Under the pieces are notes generated by a model, which did no database searches, had not been told where the DNA came from, and worked only from the letters and a program-made list of their open reading frames with translations. From Desulfovibrio sp. JC022 (lineage in GTDB: Bacteria; Desulfobacterota; Desulfovibrionia; Desulfovibrionales; Desulfovibrionaceae), in the NCBI RefSeq assembly GCF_010470665.1, contig NZ_VOPZ01000001.1, positions 434,001 through 498,000 on the forward strand: a stretch of 64,000 nt of DNA, given 5' to 3'. The translations under genes were made by a program, and so were the position numbers. Positions 1 through 8,621 of the stretch are shown here, in pieces (positions within the stretch are counted from its first letter, which is position 1; every line of letters begins with the position of its first letter).

Positions 1-51
1 AGTTACCAAGTGCTGAAAATGTTTTCCATGGTGGCGGATGTTTTCGATTAA
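1..51 (+). CDS. flgL: C-terminal end of flagellar hook-associated protein (probably FlgL), partial
   Basis: The first 17 codons are open and end at TAA (49-51). They encode [16 protein letters not shown], an amphipathic helix of the kind that closes flagellin and hook-filament junction proteins. The csrA-fliW pair follows directly, and flagellar genes commonly precede csrA-fliW. The start lies outside the window. The FlgL assignment rests on context and this short helix; flagellin itself is the alternative. Confidence 0.6.
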   Translation, partial: SYQVLKMFSMVADVFD

Positions 52-92
52 AGCAGAAACGATCCAAAAGGATTATTTACACACATATTGAT

Positions 93-332
93 ATGCTTAT
101 TTTGACCCGGAGACCGGGGGAAGCCCTTTACCTGGATGACAACATAAAGATCACGGTATTAAGCGTGCAAGGCCGTCAGGTTAAGCTGGGCCTTGAAATA
201 CCGGCTGAAACTACTGTCTACAGGGAAGAGGTTTACCTCAAGATTAAAGAACAGAACCGTTTGGCGCTTGAAAACACAGAGCAGGACCTTCTTGCTGCGA
301 CCGAGTTATGGCAAAAGAAAGACAAAAAATAA
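93..332 (+). CDS. csrA: Carbon storage regulator CsrA (RNA-binding)
   Basis: Small dimeric RNA-binding protein that binds GGA motifs in mRNA leaders to repress or stabilise messages. The 79-residue product starts with the canonical [10 protein letters not shown] and has the family pattern of short beta strands followed by a helix ([13 protein letters not shown]). The C-terminus is longer than the roughly 61-residue gamma-proteobacterial form, as in FliW-containing bacteria. The start is fixed by the conserved N-terminus, although the nearest purine-rich stretch (AAAAGGA, 66-72) is far upstream. It overlaps fliW by 25 nt, indicating coupled translation of CsrA and its protein antagonist. Confidence 0.95.
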   Translation: MLILTRRPGEALYLDDNIKITVLSVQGRQVKLGLEIPAETTVYREEVYLKIKEQNRLALENTEQDLLAATELWQKKDKK

Positions 333-751
333 TCAGGACCCGTATCGGGGAAAGAGAGATTACCGAAGAAGGTATCATTTACTTTTCCCGTGGATTGATC
401 GGCTTTGACGATAAGAGGGATTTCGCTTTGATTCAGCTTAGCGAGGACTCTCCCTTTCTCCTGTTGCAGAGTCTCGAAGATCCGGGCCTTGGGCTGCTGG
501 TGGCTGATCCCTATAGCTTCATGGACGATTACGAAGTTCGTTTAAACGAAGCGGAGAAAAGAATTTTAAGAGTGGAAAATGTTCGTCAGGTTGCTGTGTT
601 GGTAACAGTTACCATTCCTCCGGGAAGACCCAACGAAACGACTCTTAATCTCGGTGGACCGATTGTCATTAACTCCGAGGCAAGGCGCGGCATGCAGATT
701 CCGCAGGTGGACTCCAAGTATCCGACACACTTCCGCCCGGCGAACGATTAA
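308..751 (+). CDS. fliW: Flagellar assembly factor FliW
   Basis: FliW binds CsrA and flagellin in a partner switch: free FliW sequesters CsrA and so derepresses flagellin translation. The 147-residue product has the family pattern: an early '[18 protein letters not shown]' segment, the [18 protein letters not shown] core, and the late [18 protein letters not shown] motif. It begins inside csrA, so the two are probably cotranscribed with the upstream flagellar genes. A weak hairpin with T-tract follows at 829-853. Confidence 0.95.
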   Translation: MAKERQKIIRTRIGEREITEEGIIYFSRGLIGFDDKRDFALIQLSEDSPFLLLQSLEDPGLGLLVADPYSFMDDYEVRLNEAEKRILRVENVRQVAVLVTVTIPPGRPNETTLNLGGPIVINSEARRGMQIPQVDSKYPTHFRPAND

Positions 752-828
752 TCTGCGTAGAAACGTTGCCGGGGCAGCTGTGTGGGGAAGTTCCCATATA
801 TTTAAAACACTTGAGCGGTGGAATCCTT

Positions 829-853
829 AAACGGGTTTCACCGTTTCTTTTTA
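829..853 (+). terminator. Putative intrinsic terminator after fliW
   Basis: A short hairpin (AAACGGG, loop TTTCA, CCGTTT) is followed by CTTTTT. It sits between the convergent fliW and flgM genes. The stem is only about six pairs, so this is moderate evidence. Confidence 0.5.
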
Positions 854-1150
854 TCTTAAAAAATCAACTTCATCACGTACAAGGTTCATGGCCGTCTTGC
901 GGATATCCGGCTTGTATGTACCTGAGCGTACCTGTTCTCTCAGTTCTCTTACCTTTTGTTCTCTGGTGTCCGGGCTGTCGGTGGCAGCTTGACGTGCTGT
1001 GCCGAGAAGCTTTGCCTGCGACGAGACATTCACCACGTCACGGGTGGCGGTGGAACTCTGCTGCTGGTTCTGGGTCTTGCCAGCAACATCCTTTGCCCGG
1101 TTGTCAGAGTAGGCCTTGAGAGGGGTTTGGCTATACTGGTTAATCTTCAT
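851..1150 (-). CDS. flgM: Anti-sigma-28 factor FlgM
   Basis: FlgM binds the flagellar sigma factor FliA until it is exported through the completed hook. From ATG at 1150 (MKINQYSQ) the product is 99 residues: a polar, disordered N-terminal half, then a C-terminal helical part with REQKVRELREQVRSGTYKPD and LVRDEVDF, the sigma-binding pattern. An upstream in-frame ATG at 1171 would add seven residues, but the conserved N-terminus favours 1150, with a G-rich stretch just before it. It is the second gene of a unit headed by the 1209-1625 gene and a sigma-28 promoter. Confidence 0.85.
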   Translation of the reverse strand: MKINQYSQTPLKAYSDNRAKDVAGKTQNQQQSSTATRDVVNVSSQAKLLGTARQAATDSPDTREQKVRELREQVRSGTYKPDIRKTAMNLVRDEVDFLR

Positions 1151-1208
1151 AATCCCCCCCGGGGTTACCAAATTTACAATTGTTTGAGGTTATGTTGAGC
1201 GGGATGCA

Positions 1209-1625
1209 TCAGAGCATGGTCCGGTCTACCTTGTCCAGTGTGATCTCCCAGAGTCTGTTCATGACCTGCGCTTTTTCATCGCGCGGTAAATCAAAAACAC
1301 CTTCCGGGGTTTCTTTTAGAACTTGCACATCGCTACCGTCGAGAGGGTACTCGAAAACATAGCGATCACCGAAATCAAGTTCCAGCTGTTCTAATATATC
1401 GGACACTACCGGATTTTCATTACCCGAGACGATGAGATTTTCGATAATTTCCCGGGAAACTTTCTCTACCAGCTCGCGACGCCTTGCCTGCCGTGAAATA
1501 GTGACCGTGTCAGGAGACTCGGACCTCTTCAGGGCACGCCTGAATCGGGCCAGTCGCTTGGCACTGGTCAGCTGCTTTCCATAGGTGCGCAGCATATTTC
1601 GTATTTCAGCAGGGTATTGAGCCAC
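1209..1625 (-). CDS. Conserved hypothetical protein in the flagellar flgM operon
   Basis: The 138-residue product is cytoplasmic in appearance, with a basic N-terminal helix (about 15-40) and an acidic C-terminal half; no domain is recognised. The GTG start at 1625 is preceded by GAGGAGG ten bases upstream. A sigma-28-type promoter lies just upstream and flgM just downstream, so a role in late flagellar gene control or export is inferred from position only. Confidence 0.7.
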   Translation of the reverse strand: MAQYPAEIRNMLRTYGKQLTSAKRLARFRRALKRSESPDTVTISRQARRRELVEKVSREIIENLIVSGNENPVVSDILEQLELDFGDRYVFEYPLDGSDVQVLKETPEGVFDLPRDEKAQVMNRLWEITLDKVDRTML

Positions 1626-1649
1626 TGTACATAATCCTCCTCATACCCT

Positions 1650-1677
1650 TTATCGGCTGGTTTCAATATATTCTTTA
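1650..1677 (-). promoter_or_regulatory. Sigma-28 (FliA) type promoter for the hypothetical-flgM unit
   Basis: On the minus strand TAAAGAAT (1677-1670) is followed after 12 nt by GCCGATAA (1657-1650). The -10 matches the FliA consensus exactly and the -35 starts TAAAG. The predicted transcription start is about 20 nt before the GTG at 1625. Spacing is one base longer than the classic 11. Confidence 0.75.
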
Positions 1678-1858
1678 GGGGAGTTTAGGAAAAAAAATAA
1701 ATATATTTTATACATTTTTCAGATAGTTATGAGTGGATAGAAAAATAAGCTTAAAATTGGTCCCAGAAAAAGTATAGTGGGGGCTGATTATTTTCTTTGT
1801 TTTTTAAAAAGCAGCAAACAGTTGAATCTTGGGCCTCTTTCTAATAGGAGAGTTATCT

Positions 1859-2710
1859 ATGTCAGATAGTCAAGGTTCTGTATTAATAGTTACCAAGTCC
1901 GGCGGAGGCTCCGCAGCTGAACTGGGTGGGGAAATCGCACGCTGGCTCAGTTTGCGTGGTGTGGATTCCGATATTGTCGAACATCCTTACCCCCCGGCAC
2001 GGATCAATGTTTCCGCATACCGGGAAAATACCATGCTGGTGCTGGTTCTTGGCGGAGACGGCACTTTTATCAGCGTTGCCGGTAATGTTATTGATTGGGA
2101 AGTTCCGGTATTGGGCATCAATCATGGCCGGGTGGGATTTCTTGCCGAGGTCCTTCCTGAAGATTGGGAAACCGCGCTGGAAAGATTTTTCAGCAATGAA
2201 CTGGATATTTCTCCGCGAACCGCCTTTGATTACGAAGTCCAGCGTGGAAACGGTATTGTTGCCCGCGGGGTAGCCATCAATGATCTGGTGATTTCCCGTG
2301 GTGCTGTAGCTAGAATTATTTCTCTTGATATCGGTCAGAAGGGGCAGTGGATCAGGAATCTGCGCGCTGACGGGCTGATTGTTTCTACACCGACAGGGTC
2401 TACAGCATACAACGTATCCGCCGGGGGGCCGCTTGTTCACCCGGAACTTGCAGCCATGTGTGTTACCCCGGTTTGTCCATTTCTTAATGGTATCCGGCCC
2501 ATGGTCCTGCCTGTGGATACCCCGTTGACCATTGACATCGGGGAAACATCCGGTGACGTCTACCTGACCGAGGACGGACGTGTGCCTTACCCGTTGAGTG
2601 TGGGATACCGGGTGATTATTTCCAAACATAAGAAAGACCTCATACTGGCCCGTATTCGCAGCAACACTTTTTTTGAAAAATTGAGAAGCAAAGGCTTTCT
2701 TACGGAGTAA
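1859..2710 (+). CDS. nadK: NAD kinase
   Basis: Phosphorylates NAD to NADP with ATP or polyphosphate in the cytoplasm. The 283-residue product has GGDGT at 65-69, the substrate loop NHGRVGFL at 88-95, an ND pair around 140, and ADGLIVSTPTGSTAYN further on, all hallmarks of the family. ATG 1859 is preferred over the upstream in-frame start at 1829 because GGAG (1847-1850) is ideally spaced. The next gene starts seven bases after the stop, so the two are probably cotranscribed. Confidence 0.95.
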   Translation: MSDSQGSVLIVTKSGGGSAAELGGEIARWLSLRGVDSDIVEHPYPPARINVSAYRENTMLVLVLGGDGTFISVAGNVIDWEVPVLGINHGRVGFLAEVLPEDWETALERFFSNELDISPRTAFDYEVQRGNGIVARGVAINDLVISRGAVARIISLDIGQKGQWIRNLRADGLIVSTPTGSTAYNVSAGGPLVHPELAAMCVTPVCPFLNGIRPMVLPVDTPLTIDIGETSGDVYLTEDGRVPYPLSVGYRVIISKHKKDLILARIRSNTFFEKLRSKGFLTE

Positions 2711-2717
2711 CCCATCA

Positions 2718-4463
2718 GTGAGTATCCTGCCTGATTTTACATCTATTAAAGATCTCGAGTACGGGGAAGATCCGGTTTTTGATGCCTGGCTTCTTCATTT
2801 TATGACCGCCAACCACTTGGAATCCATTATTGATCCGGTTAAAAACGCATCTCCGGAACAATTGCGCTTTATGGTTGCCCTTGATGATAATCAGGTTTTT
2901 GCCCCCTGCTCGGACTGGCAGTTCAACAGGCTGGTCACTCCGGGGCTGGAAGAGGATTTGCTTGATGTGTATGTTTTTGTCTGGCGGGCTTTGGTCAAGC
3001 TGGTCAAAAATCATGTTTCCGACCGTTACCAGCGCAGGCTGATTCTTAATCTTTGCCGCCACAAGTTCAGGCAGGCCCTTGATTCATCCATCATGATTCC
3101 TCTGCGCCTGCTCAAGAACATGATCACTATTTTTCTTTCACGCAGCGGTCTGGATGATCCTTACCGTAACCGCAAGGAATTGCTCTTCAGCCGGGGCAAG
3201 GCTTTTGTTGAGAGTGACTTTTTCAAACAGGCCATGGAATCCTGCCCTTACCCGGTGCCGGAATGCGAAAATCTCGCGGATATGCGCTTTGAGCTGGATA
3301 TGATTGAACTGGAACGGGTTTTCCGGCTTTCCAGTCTTCCTGACCAGTGGAGTCAGGCCCTGTTTGGGGAAGATTACAAGCTTTATTCAAAGATGTATTC
3401 GCGGGATAAGATTGATTTTTCTCCGGTGCGTCAGGTTTTTCACGGTAACGAAGGCGGTCTGAAAATTCTTTTTGTCCCGGATGAAACCGGGGGCTTGATG
3501 GCCGACCTGCTGATGATCAAATCTTTACTGCGGCAGGGACATAGCGTTATTCTGTCCCTGAAAGAAGGTTTCTGGTTTGATTCACCTACATTCTGGGATC
3601 GTGAGAGTAATCACCAGTTGGCAGAAGCCCTCAAGGATGCCCGGTTTATTTCTGAAGAGCGAATCTCCAAGAATGATCTACTTGCCAGTTTGCGGGAGAA
3701 TCCGTTTGTGGTCATATCTGACGGCACGCGGGAGCGGCTTAACCTGATCCGGTGCAGCGTTACTTTTGCCAGGGCATGGAAGGAATCCGACCTGATTATT
3801 GCCAAAGGGTGGGGCAACAGGCGCAGACTTATCGGTAATACCCATCTTTTTACCCGTGATATTATTTGCTATTATCGCAACCTTGAAGGCGAATTCAAGC
3901 TTGAATTCAAGGCCAAGTCGCCTAAGGTCAATAAATTTACCGAGGCGGGTATTTCCGCCAAGGCCAATGAAATAATTGCCGAAATGCAGCAGGCCCGCAG
4001 TGAACGCAAAGCGGTAATGTTTTATAGTGCCATCGTGGGCAGCATTCCCGGTCAGGTTGATACGGCCATTAAGGTTTTGAATACTTTTGTGGGCCATCTG
4101 CGTGACCGGCTTGCCGATACTTATATCATCAATCCGGCGGAACATTTTGAAGAAGGCATGGACGCCGATGATCTCATGTTCATGTGGGAAAAAGTTCAGC
4201 GTAGCGGCTTTATAACTATCTGGCGTTTCCAGACCTATGCTGATATCGAGAAGAGCTTTGAACTTATGGGCGAAAAAGTTCCCCCGGTATGGGCGGGCAA
4301 GGATTCAACATATTCCACCGGGTGCACCAAGGAAATGCATATTGCGCAGGATGTCCAGCGCAGACACCGCGAGTTACAGATTATCGGTCCCGGTTCTGAT
4401 AAATTTCTGAGACGACGCGAATACGGAGTCGGAAGATTCAGCGACGTGGTCATCGAGTCTTAA
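2718..4463 (+). CDS. ARMT1/DUF89-like domain protein
   Basis: 581-residue protein starting at GTG. The middle (about 245-400) resembles the DUF89/ARMT1 metal-dependent phosphatase fold: a strand then 'DETGGLMADLLMIKSLLRQGH', later SDGT, then 'ARAWKESDLIIAKGWGN', matching the family's D-N-x-G, S-D/G-T and D-L-V-I-S-K-G-x-G-N blocks. The usual Asn after the first Asp is replaced (D-E-T-G), so metal binding may differ. The first 240 residues are helical and unassigned. It lies between nadK and mltA. Substrate unknown. Confidence 0.65.
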   Translation: MSILPDFTSIKDLEYGEDPVFDAWLLHFMTANHLESIIDPVKNASPEQLRFMVALDDNQVFAPCSDWQFNRLVTPGLEEDLLDVYVFVWRALVKLVKNHVSDRYQRRLILNLCRHKFRQALDSSIMIPLRLLKNMITIFLSRSGLDDPYRNRKELLFSRGKAFVESDFFKQAMESCPYPVPECENLADMRFELDMIELERVFRLSSLPDQWSQALFGEDYKLYSKMYSRDKIDFSPVRQVFHGNEGGLKILFVPDETGGLMADLLMIKSLLRQGHSVILSLKEGFWFDSPTFWDRESNHQLAEALKDARFISEERISKNDLLASLRENPFVVISDGTRERLNLIRCSVTFARAWKESDLIIAKGWGNRRRLIGNTHLFTRDIICYYRNLEGEFKLEFKAKSPKVNKFTEAGISAKANEIIAEMQQARSERKAVMFYSAIVGSIPGQVDTAIKVLNTFVGHLRDRLADTYIINPAEHFEEGMDADDLMFMWEKVQRSGFITIWRFQTYADIEKSFELMGEKVPPVWAGKDSTYSTGCTKEMHIAQDVQRRHRELQIIGPGSDKFLRRREYGVGRFSDVVIES

Positions 4464-4469
4464 ATCAAA

Positions 4470-5750
4470 ATGAAAAAAAATATTTCCATCATTAGGTTAC
4501 TGGTGGTTTTTTGCCTGTTTTCAGCATTGCTTTGCGGGTGCGCGACCAAGGTCAGCACTCTTCCTAAAAAGCGGGTTGTTTCACAGCGTACAAAAACCAA
4601 GGTTTGGAAAAGCAAAAAGGACAGCGGAAAATTTGTCGCCGGGCCGGTGCGCTATTCCAAATTGCCGGAGCAGTCTTCAACCTTGGCTGCACGCAGGTTA
4701 TCCATAAAAAGCCAGAGTATGCGTACATGGCGCGATCTCGGTCCGCAGATTCGTAAGTCTATTGAATATGTGCAGCGCAATCCTTCCGGCGGTCTGGCCC
4801 TTAGGCGTAAAGAACTCAGGCTCACTTGGGGACAGCTGCGTAAGTCATTGGAAGATCTTGAAAGGTTGTTGCCCCGTCTGGACCGAAACCCGGAGTTGCT
4901 TGGCAAGTATTTTGTCTGGTATGAACTCCAGTCCGGCGCCGAGATGACCGGTTATTATACCCCGGTTATTGAGGCCAGCCTGACCAAAAAAGGCCCATAT
5001 AAATATCCGGTATACAGGCTTCCTCCCGATTTGCGTAAAGCGCGTCCGGGGCAGACTCATCCGTGGTCGGAGCAATTACGCAAGGCTTACCGGGTTGAAA
5101 ACGGCAAGATACTCCCGTATCATTCCCGCCGGGCAATTGATGTGAATAAGGTTCTCGCCGGGCGTGGACTTGAAGTCGCATGGCTCAAAGACCCCGTGGA
5201 TCTGTTCTATATGCATGTGCAGGGGGGCGGTGTTTTGCGTCTTCCCGACGGAAGGTTGCGTACCGCTGTTTTCAGCGGCAGCAACGGCAGGTCTTTCAAG
5301 GGACTGGGCAGTATCATGCTTCACAGCGGAGTGCTCAAGAAGAGTCAATTGTCCCGTGAAAAAATCAAGGCATGGTTGCTTAAGCATCCCAAGCAGATGT
5401 GGGAGCTGATGGCCAAGAACGAGAGTTATATCTTTTTTAAGGTGACCCGTGGGCAGCCGCAGGCCGCCATCGGCAAGTCACTCAAATCAATGGTCAGCCT
5501 TGCCACGGACCCTAAGCTGATTCCGCTCGGTTCCATTGTGGGCTTTCGTACGGATATCTATCCAAAACGGGGCCGCCCCTCCCGCCGAGTTAATGGTGTA
5601 GGGCTGGCACAGGATACCGGGAAGGCAATCAAAGGGGCACGGCTCGACTACTACATCGGGACCGGGAACCAATTTAAGTATCCGGCGCATCATTTGAAAA
5701 CCCATGTGCCTGTATATTTATTGATAAGTAAATCTGCCCTGCGCAGATAA
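4470..5750 (+). CDS. mltA: Membrane-bound lytic murein transglycosylase A (lipoprotein)
   Basis: Cleaves the peptidoglycan MurNAc-GlcNAc bond with formation of 1,6-anhydroMurNAc. The 426-residue product has a lipoprotein signal peptide with lipobox LLCGC at about residue 23, the MltA domain (GYYTPVIEASL, and 'FYMHVQGGGVLRLPDG'), and a C-terminal 3D domain carrying the Asp triad (AQDTGKAIKGARLDYY). It starts six bases after the preceding stop, continuing the operon. A REP-like repeat follows before gatB. Confidence 0.93.
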   Translation: MKKNISIIRLLVVFCLFSALLCGCATKVSTLPKKRVVSQRTKTKVWKSKKDSGKFVAGPVRYSKLPEQSSTLAARRLSIKSQSMRTWRDLGPQIRKSIEYVQRNPSGGLALRRKELRLTWGQLRKSLEDLERLLPRLDRNPELLGKYFVWYELQSGAEMTGYYTPVIEASLTKKGPYKYPVYRLPPDLRKARPGQTHPWSEQLRKAYRVENGKILPYHSRRAIDVNKVLAGRGLEVAWLKDPVDLFYMHVQGGGVLRLPDGRLRTAVFSGSNGRSFKGLGSIMLHSGVLKKSQLSREKIKAWLLKHPKQMWELMAKNESYIFFKVTRGQPQAAIGKSLKSMVSLATDPKLIPLGSIVGFRTDIYPKRGRPSRRVNGVGLAQDTGKAIKGARLDYYIGTGNQFKYPAHHLKTHVPVYLLISKSALRR

Positions 5751-5783
5751 ATCATATTTAACAGAAAATATTACGCCAACCCC

Positions 5784-5867
5784 GGCGAAGCCGTAATAAA
5801 AGGTTTTGGGATTCTTAAACCCTTTTGCAAAAGAGTTTAAGGCCCCGGCAGGGTCGCCGAAGGCATC
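5784..5867 (+). repeat. REP-like repeat, copy 1 (+ orientation)
   Basis: Interspersed element: head GGCGAAGCC (5784-5792), then TAATAAAAGGTTTTG, an internal hairpin built on CTTAAAC..CTTTTGCAAAAG..GTTTAAG, and tail GGTCGCCGAAGGCATC ending at 5867. The same head and tail recur in the copies near 41.3, 49.6 and 57.0 kb. It lies just upstream of the gatB ribosome binding site. Confidence 0.8.
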
Positions 5868-5887
5868 TCATAAGGAGCTTATATATA

Positions 5888-7333
5888 ATGACTATGTTTG
5901 AAACAGTAATCGGTCTTGAGGTTCACGCCCAGCTTAAGACAAAGACTAAAATTTTCTGCGGTTGTTCCACCCAGTTCGGTAAAGACCCTAACGAGAATGT
6001 GTGTGAAGTCTGTTCCGGCATGCCCGGTGTGCTTCCGGTTCTTAATGAAAAGGTCATGGAATATGCCGCTAAGATGGGGCTGGCTACCAATTGCACCGTG
6101 AACCAGAAATCCATCTTCGCCCGTAAAAACTATTTTTACCCTGACCTGCCCAAAGGGTACCAGATTTCCCAGTTTGACCTGCCCATCTGCGAGCATGGTC
6201 ATCTCGATATCGCTTATGAAGATGCTGACGGCGAAAAATTTGCAAAGCGCATCGGCATTACCCGTATCCACATGGAAGAAGATGCCGGTAAAAATATTCA
6301 CTCCGCTGCGGAAAATGCCAGTTTCGTGGACTTGAACCGTACTGGCGTGCCCCTCATCGAGATCGTAAGTGAGCCGGATATGCGCAATGCTGATGAAGCT
6401 GTTGCTTACCTCAAGGCCCTGCGCTCCATCCTGCTTTACCTCGGCATTTGTGACGGTAACCTTGAAGAAGGTTCCTTTCGTTGTGATGCAAACATTTCCG
6501 TTCGTCCCGTGGGTCAGGAAGAATTCGGTACCCGCGCGGAGATTAAGAACATCAACTCCTTCCGCAACATTCATAAAGCCATCCGCTATGAAGTTGCCCG
6601 CCAGATCGATCTCATCGAAGACGGCGAGAAGGTTGTTCAGGAAACCCGCCTTTACGATGCGGACAAAGGCACCACGCACTCCATGCGCGGCAAGGAAGAA
6701 GCACACGATTACCGCTACTTCCCGGACCCGGATCTCGTACCGTTGGTCATTGCTGACGAATGGATGGCCGAGTGGCAGGCTTCTCTTCCCGAACTGCCCG
6801 CAGAACGTAAAGCCCGTTTCATCGATGATATGGAACTCAGCGAAGATGACGCGGAACTTATCAGTTCTGAAAAAGATGTGGCAGATTATTTTGAAGCTGT
6901 TCTTGAGACCCATGATGCTCCCAAGAAGGTCGTCAACTGGATCAAGGGGGACTTTTTACGCGAACTTCACCAGTCTGAAATGACTGTGGCTGAGTGTAGG
7001 TTTAAGCCGGAAATGATGGCTAAGCTGATTCAGCTTGTAGATAAAGATACCATCAGCATTAAGATCGGTAAGGACATTTTCAGCGATGTATTCAGCGAAG
7101 GTCTTGATCCTGAAAAGTACGTCAAAGACAAAGGTCTTGTTCAGATTTCCGACAGCTCCTCCCTTGAGGCTGTGGTCGATAAAGTTCTGGCTGATAACCC
7201 GGATGAGGTTGAAGCTTTCAAGGGCGGCAAGAAAAAGCTGATGAGTTTCTTCATGGGCCAGATCATGCGCGATACCAAGGGTAAGGCCAACCCCGGTATG
7301 GTCAGCAAGATGATTTCCGAAAAACTTTCCTAA
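5888..7333 (+). CDS. gatB: Aspartyl/glutamyl-tRNA(Asn/Gln) amidotransferase subunit B
   Basis: GatB activates mischarged Glu-tRNA(Gln) or Asp-tRNA(Asn) for amidation within GatCAB. The 481-residue product starts [16 protein letters not shown] and contains the family motifs [27 protein letters not shown] and '[14 protein letters not shown]', then the helical YqeY-like tail (about 410-480). ATG 5888 is chosen over an upstream in-frame start because AAGGAG lies at 5872-5877 and the N-terminus is then canonical. gatA and gatC are not in the window. Confidence 0.97.
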   Translation: MTMFETVIGLEVHAQLKTKTKIFCGCSTQFGKDPNENVCEVCSGMPGVLPVLNEKVMEYAAKMGLATNCTVNQKSIFARKNYFYPDLPKGYQISQFDLPICEHGHLDIAYEDADGEKFAKRIGITRIHMEEDAGKNIHSAAENASFVDLNRTGVPLIEIVSEPDMRNADEAVAYLKALRSILLYLGICDGNLEEGSFRCDANISVRPVGQEEFGTRAEIKNINSFRNIHKAIRYEVARQIDLIEDGEKVVQETRLYDADKGTTHSMRGKEEAHDYRYFPDPDLVPLVIADEWMAEWQASLPELPAERKARFIDDMELSEDDAELISSEKDVADYFEAVLETHDAPKKVVNWIKGDFLRELHQSEMTVAECRFKPEMMAKLIQLVDKDTISIKIGKDIFSDVFSEGLDPEKYVKDKGLVQISDSSSLEAVVDKVLADNPDEVEAFKGGKKKLMSFFMGQIMRDTKGKANPGMVSKMISEKLS

Positions 7334-7349
7334 CCAAGCGAGAGAATAG

Positions 7350-8390
7350 ATGACCGAACATATTCAATTTTCATCTGAGAAAGATGCCCTCGTACTGCTG
7401 GACCAGCGTTACCTGCCCACCCGCGAGGACTGGTTCGACTGCAAAACCACCGACGATATAGTTGAAGCACTTATCGTTATGGTTGTGCGCGGTGCTCCTG
7501 CTATCGGCGTGACTGCTGCTTACGGCTGCTACCTTGCCGGTCGTGAAGTTACCGGAAGTGCGGACTGGAAAGCCGATCTGGAAAAGAATCTCGATAAGAT
7601 CGAAAATGCCCGTCCTACCGCAGTAAACCTGCGCTGGGCTGTGCGTGAAATGAGACGTATCTGGAAAGAAGCCGGAGATGTTTCACTTGATGAGCTTTGC
7701 GCTATCTGGCTGAAGCGGGCCAAGGAAATTCATGTGGATGACATCCGCATGTGTGAAGACATCGGTAAGTTCGGCGGCGAACTCATGGATGACGGCGACA
7801 CCATCATGACCCACTGCAATGCCGGTGCGCTGGCTACCGCCGGTTACGGTACTGCACTTGGTGTTGTGCGCGGCGCGGTTGATCAGGGCAAGAAGGTTTC
7901 CGTTATTGCCAACGAAACCCGTCCTTTTCTTCAGGGTGCACGCCTCACCGCGTATGAGCTGCATCGTGATGGCATCCCGGTAAAGGTTGCCTGCGATAAC
8001 GCTTGCGCACTGCTGATGAAGAAGGGGCTGGTACAGAAGGTAGTTGTCGGCGCGGACCGTGTTACCGCCAACGGTGACGCGGTGAACAAAATCGGAACCT
8101 ACGGCGTAGCTCTGCTGGCCCGTGAATTCGGTATCCCGTTCTATGTTGCTGCCCCGGTCTATACTATCGATCCCGAAACACCCACCGGTGACGATGTTCC
8201 CATCGAAGACCGCACCCCCACCGAAGTTACCCACGTGGGCGATCACCGCATCACCCCCGAGGGCGTGGAAGTTTTCAACTTCGCTTTCGATCCGACTCCC
8301 AACGAACTCATCGCCGGGATCATCACCGAAAAGGGCGTTCTGAGACCTCCTTACACTGAGGCTATTAAGAAGCTTTTTGAAGAAGAGTAG
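7350..8390 (+). CDS. mtnA: S-methyl-5-thioribose-1-phosphate isomerase
   Basis: Converts methylthioribose-1-phosphate to methylthioribulose-1-phosphate in methionine salvage. The 346-residue product has RGAPAIGV (about 50-57), the catalytic cysteine segment '[18 protein letters not shown]' and the catalytic aspartate segment [20 protein letters not shown] of the eIF2B-like family. It starts 16 nt after gatB and is followed by a strong terminator. No other methionine-salvage gene is adjacent. Confidence 0.95.
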   Translation: MTEHIQFSSEKDALVLLDQRYLPTREDWFDCKTTDDIVEALIVMVVRGAPAIGVTAAYGCYLAGREVTGSADWKADLEKNLDKIENARPTAVNLRWAVREMRRIWKEAGDVSLDELCAIWLKRAKEIHVDDIRMCEDIGKFGGELMDDGDTIMTHCNAGALATAGYGTALGVVRGAVDQGKKVSVIANETRPFLQGARLTAYELHRDGIPVKVACDNACALLMKKGLVQKVVVGADRVTANGDAVNKIGTYGVALLAREFGIPFYVAAPVYTIDPETPTGDDVPIEDRTPTEVTHVGDHRITPEGVEVFNFAFDPTPNELIAGIITEKGVLRPPYTEAIKKLFEEE

Positions 8391-8406
8391 TTTGTTATAA
8401 AAATAA

Positions 8407-8437
8407 AAACGCAGTGTCGGAAGATGCTGCGTTTTTT
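8407..8437 (+). terminator. Intrinsic terminator of gatB-mtnA
   Basis: Inverted repeat AACGCAG..CTGCGTT followed by a run of T. It lies just past the mtnA stop. Confidence 0.8.
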
Positions 8438-8520
8438 TATATGGCTGCTAATAACCCCTAATAAAACCTTTACAGCCCCTAAACCTTGTGACATAGGACT
8501 CCTTTAAGAAGATTTTATTA

Positions 8521-8550
8521 GCGGGAAGCGGATGTCTTCCCGCTTTTTTT
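8521..8550 (+). terminator. Second intrinsic terminator upstream of der
   Basis: GCGGGAAG, loop CGGATGT, CTTCCCGC and seven T residues form a canonical terminator. No annotated gene lies between it and the preceding terminator, so it either ends a short untranslated RNA or acts as a leader terminator for der. Confidence 0.8.
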
Positions 8551-8621
8551 GATATATAGTGCTGTTCACGGAGACTGGAATTCCAGCGGACCGCATGCTC
8601 ATATTTTTTCGGAGGCCAGCC

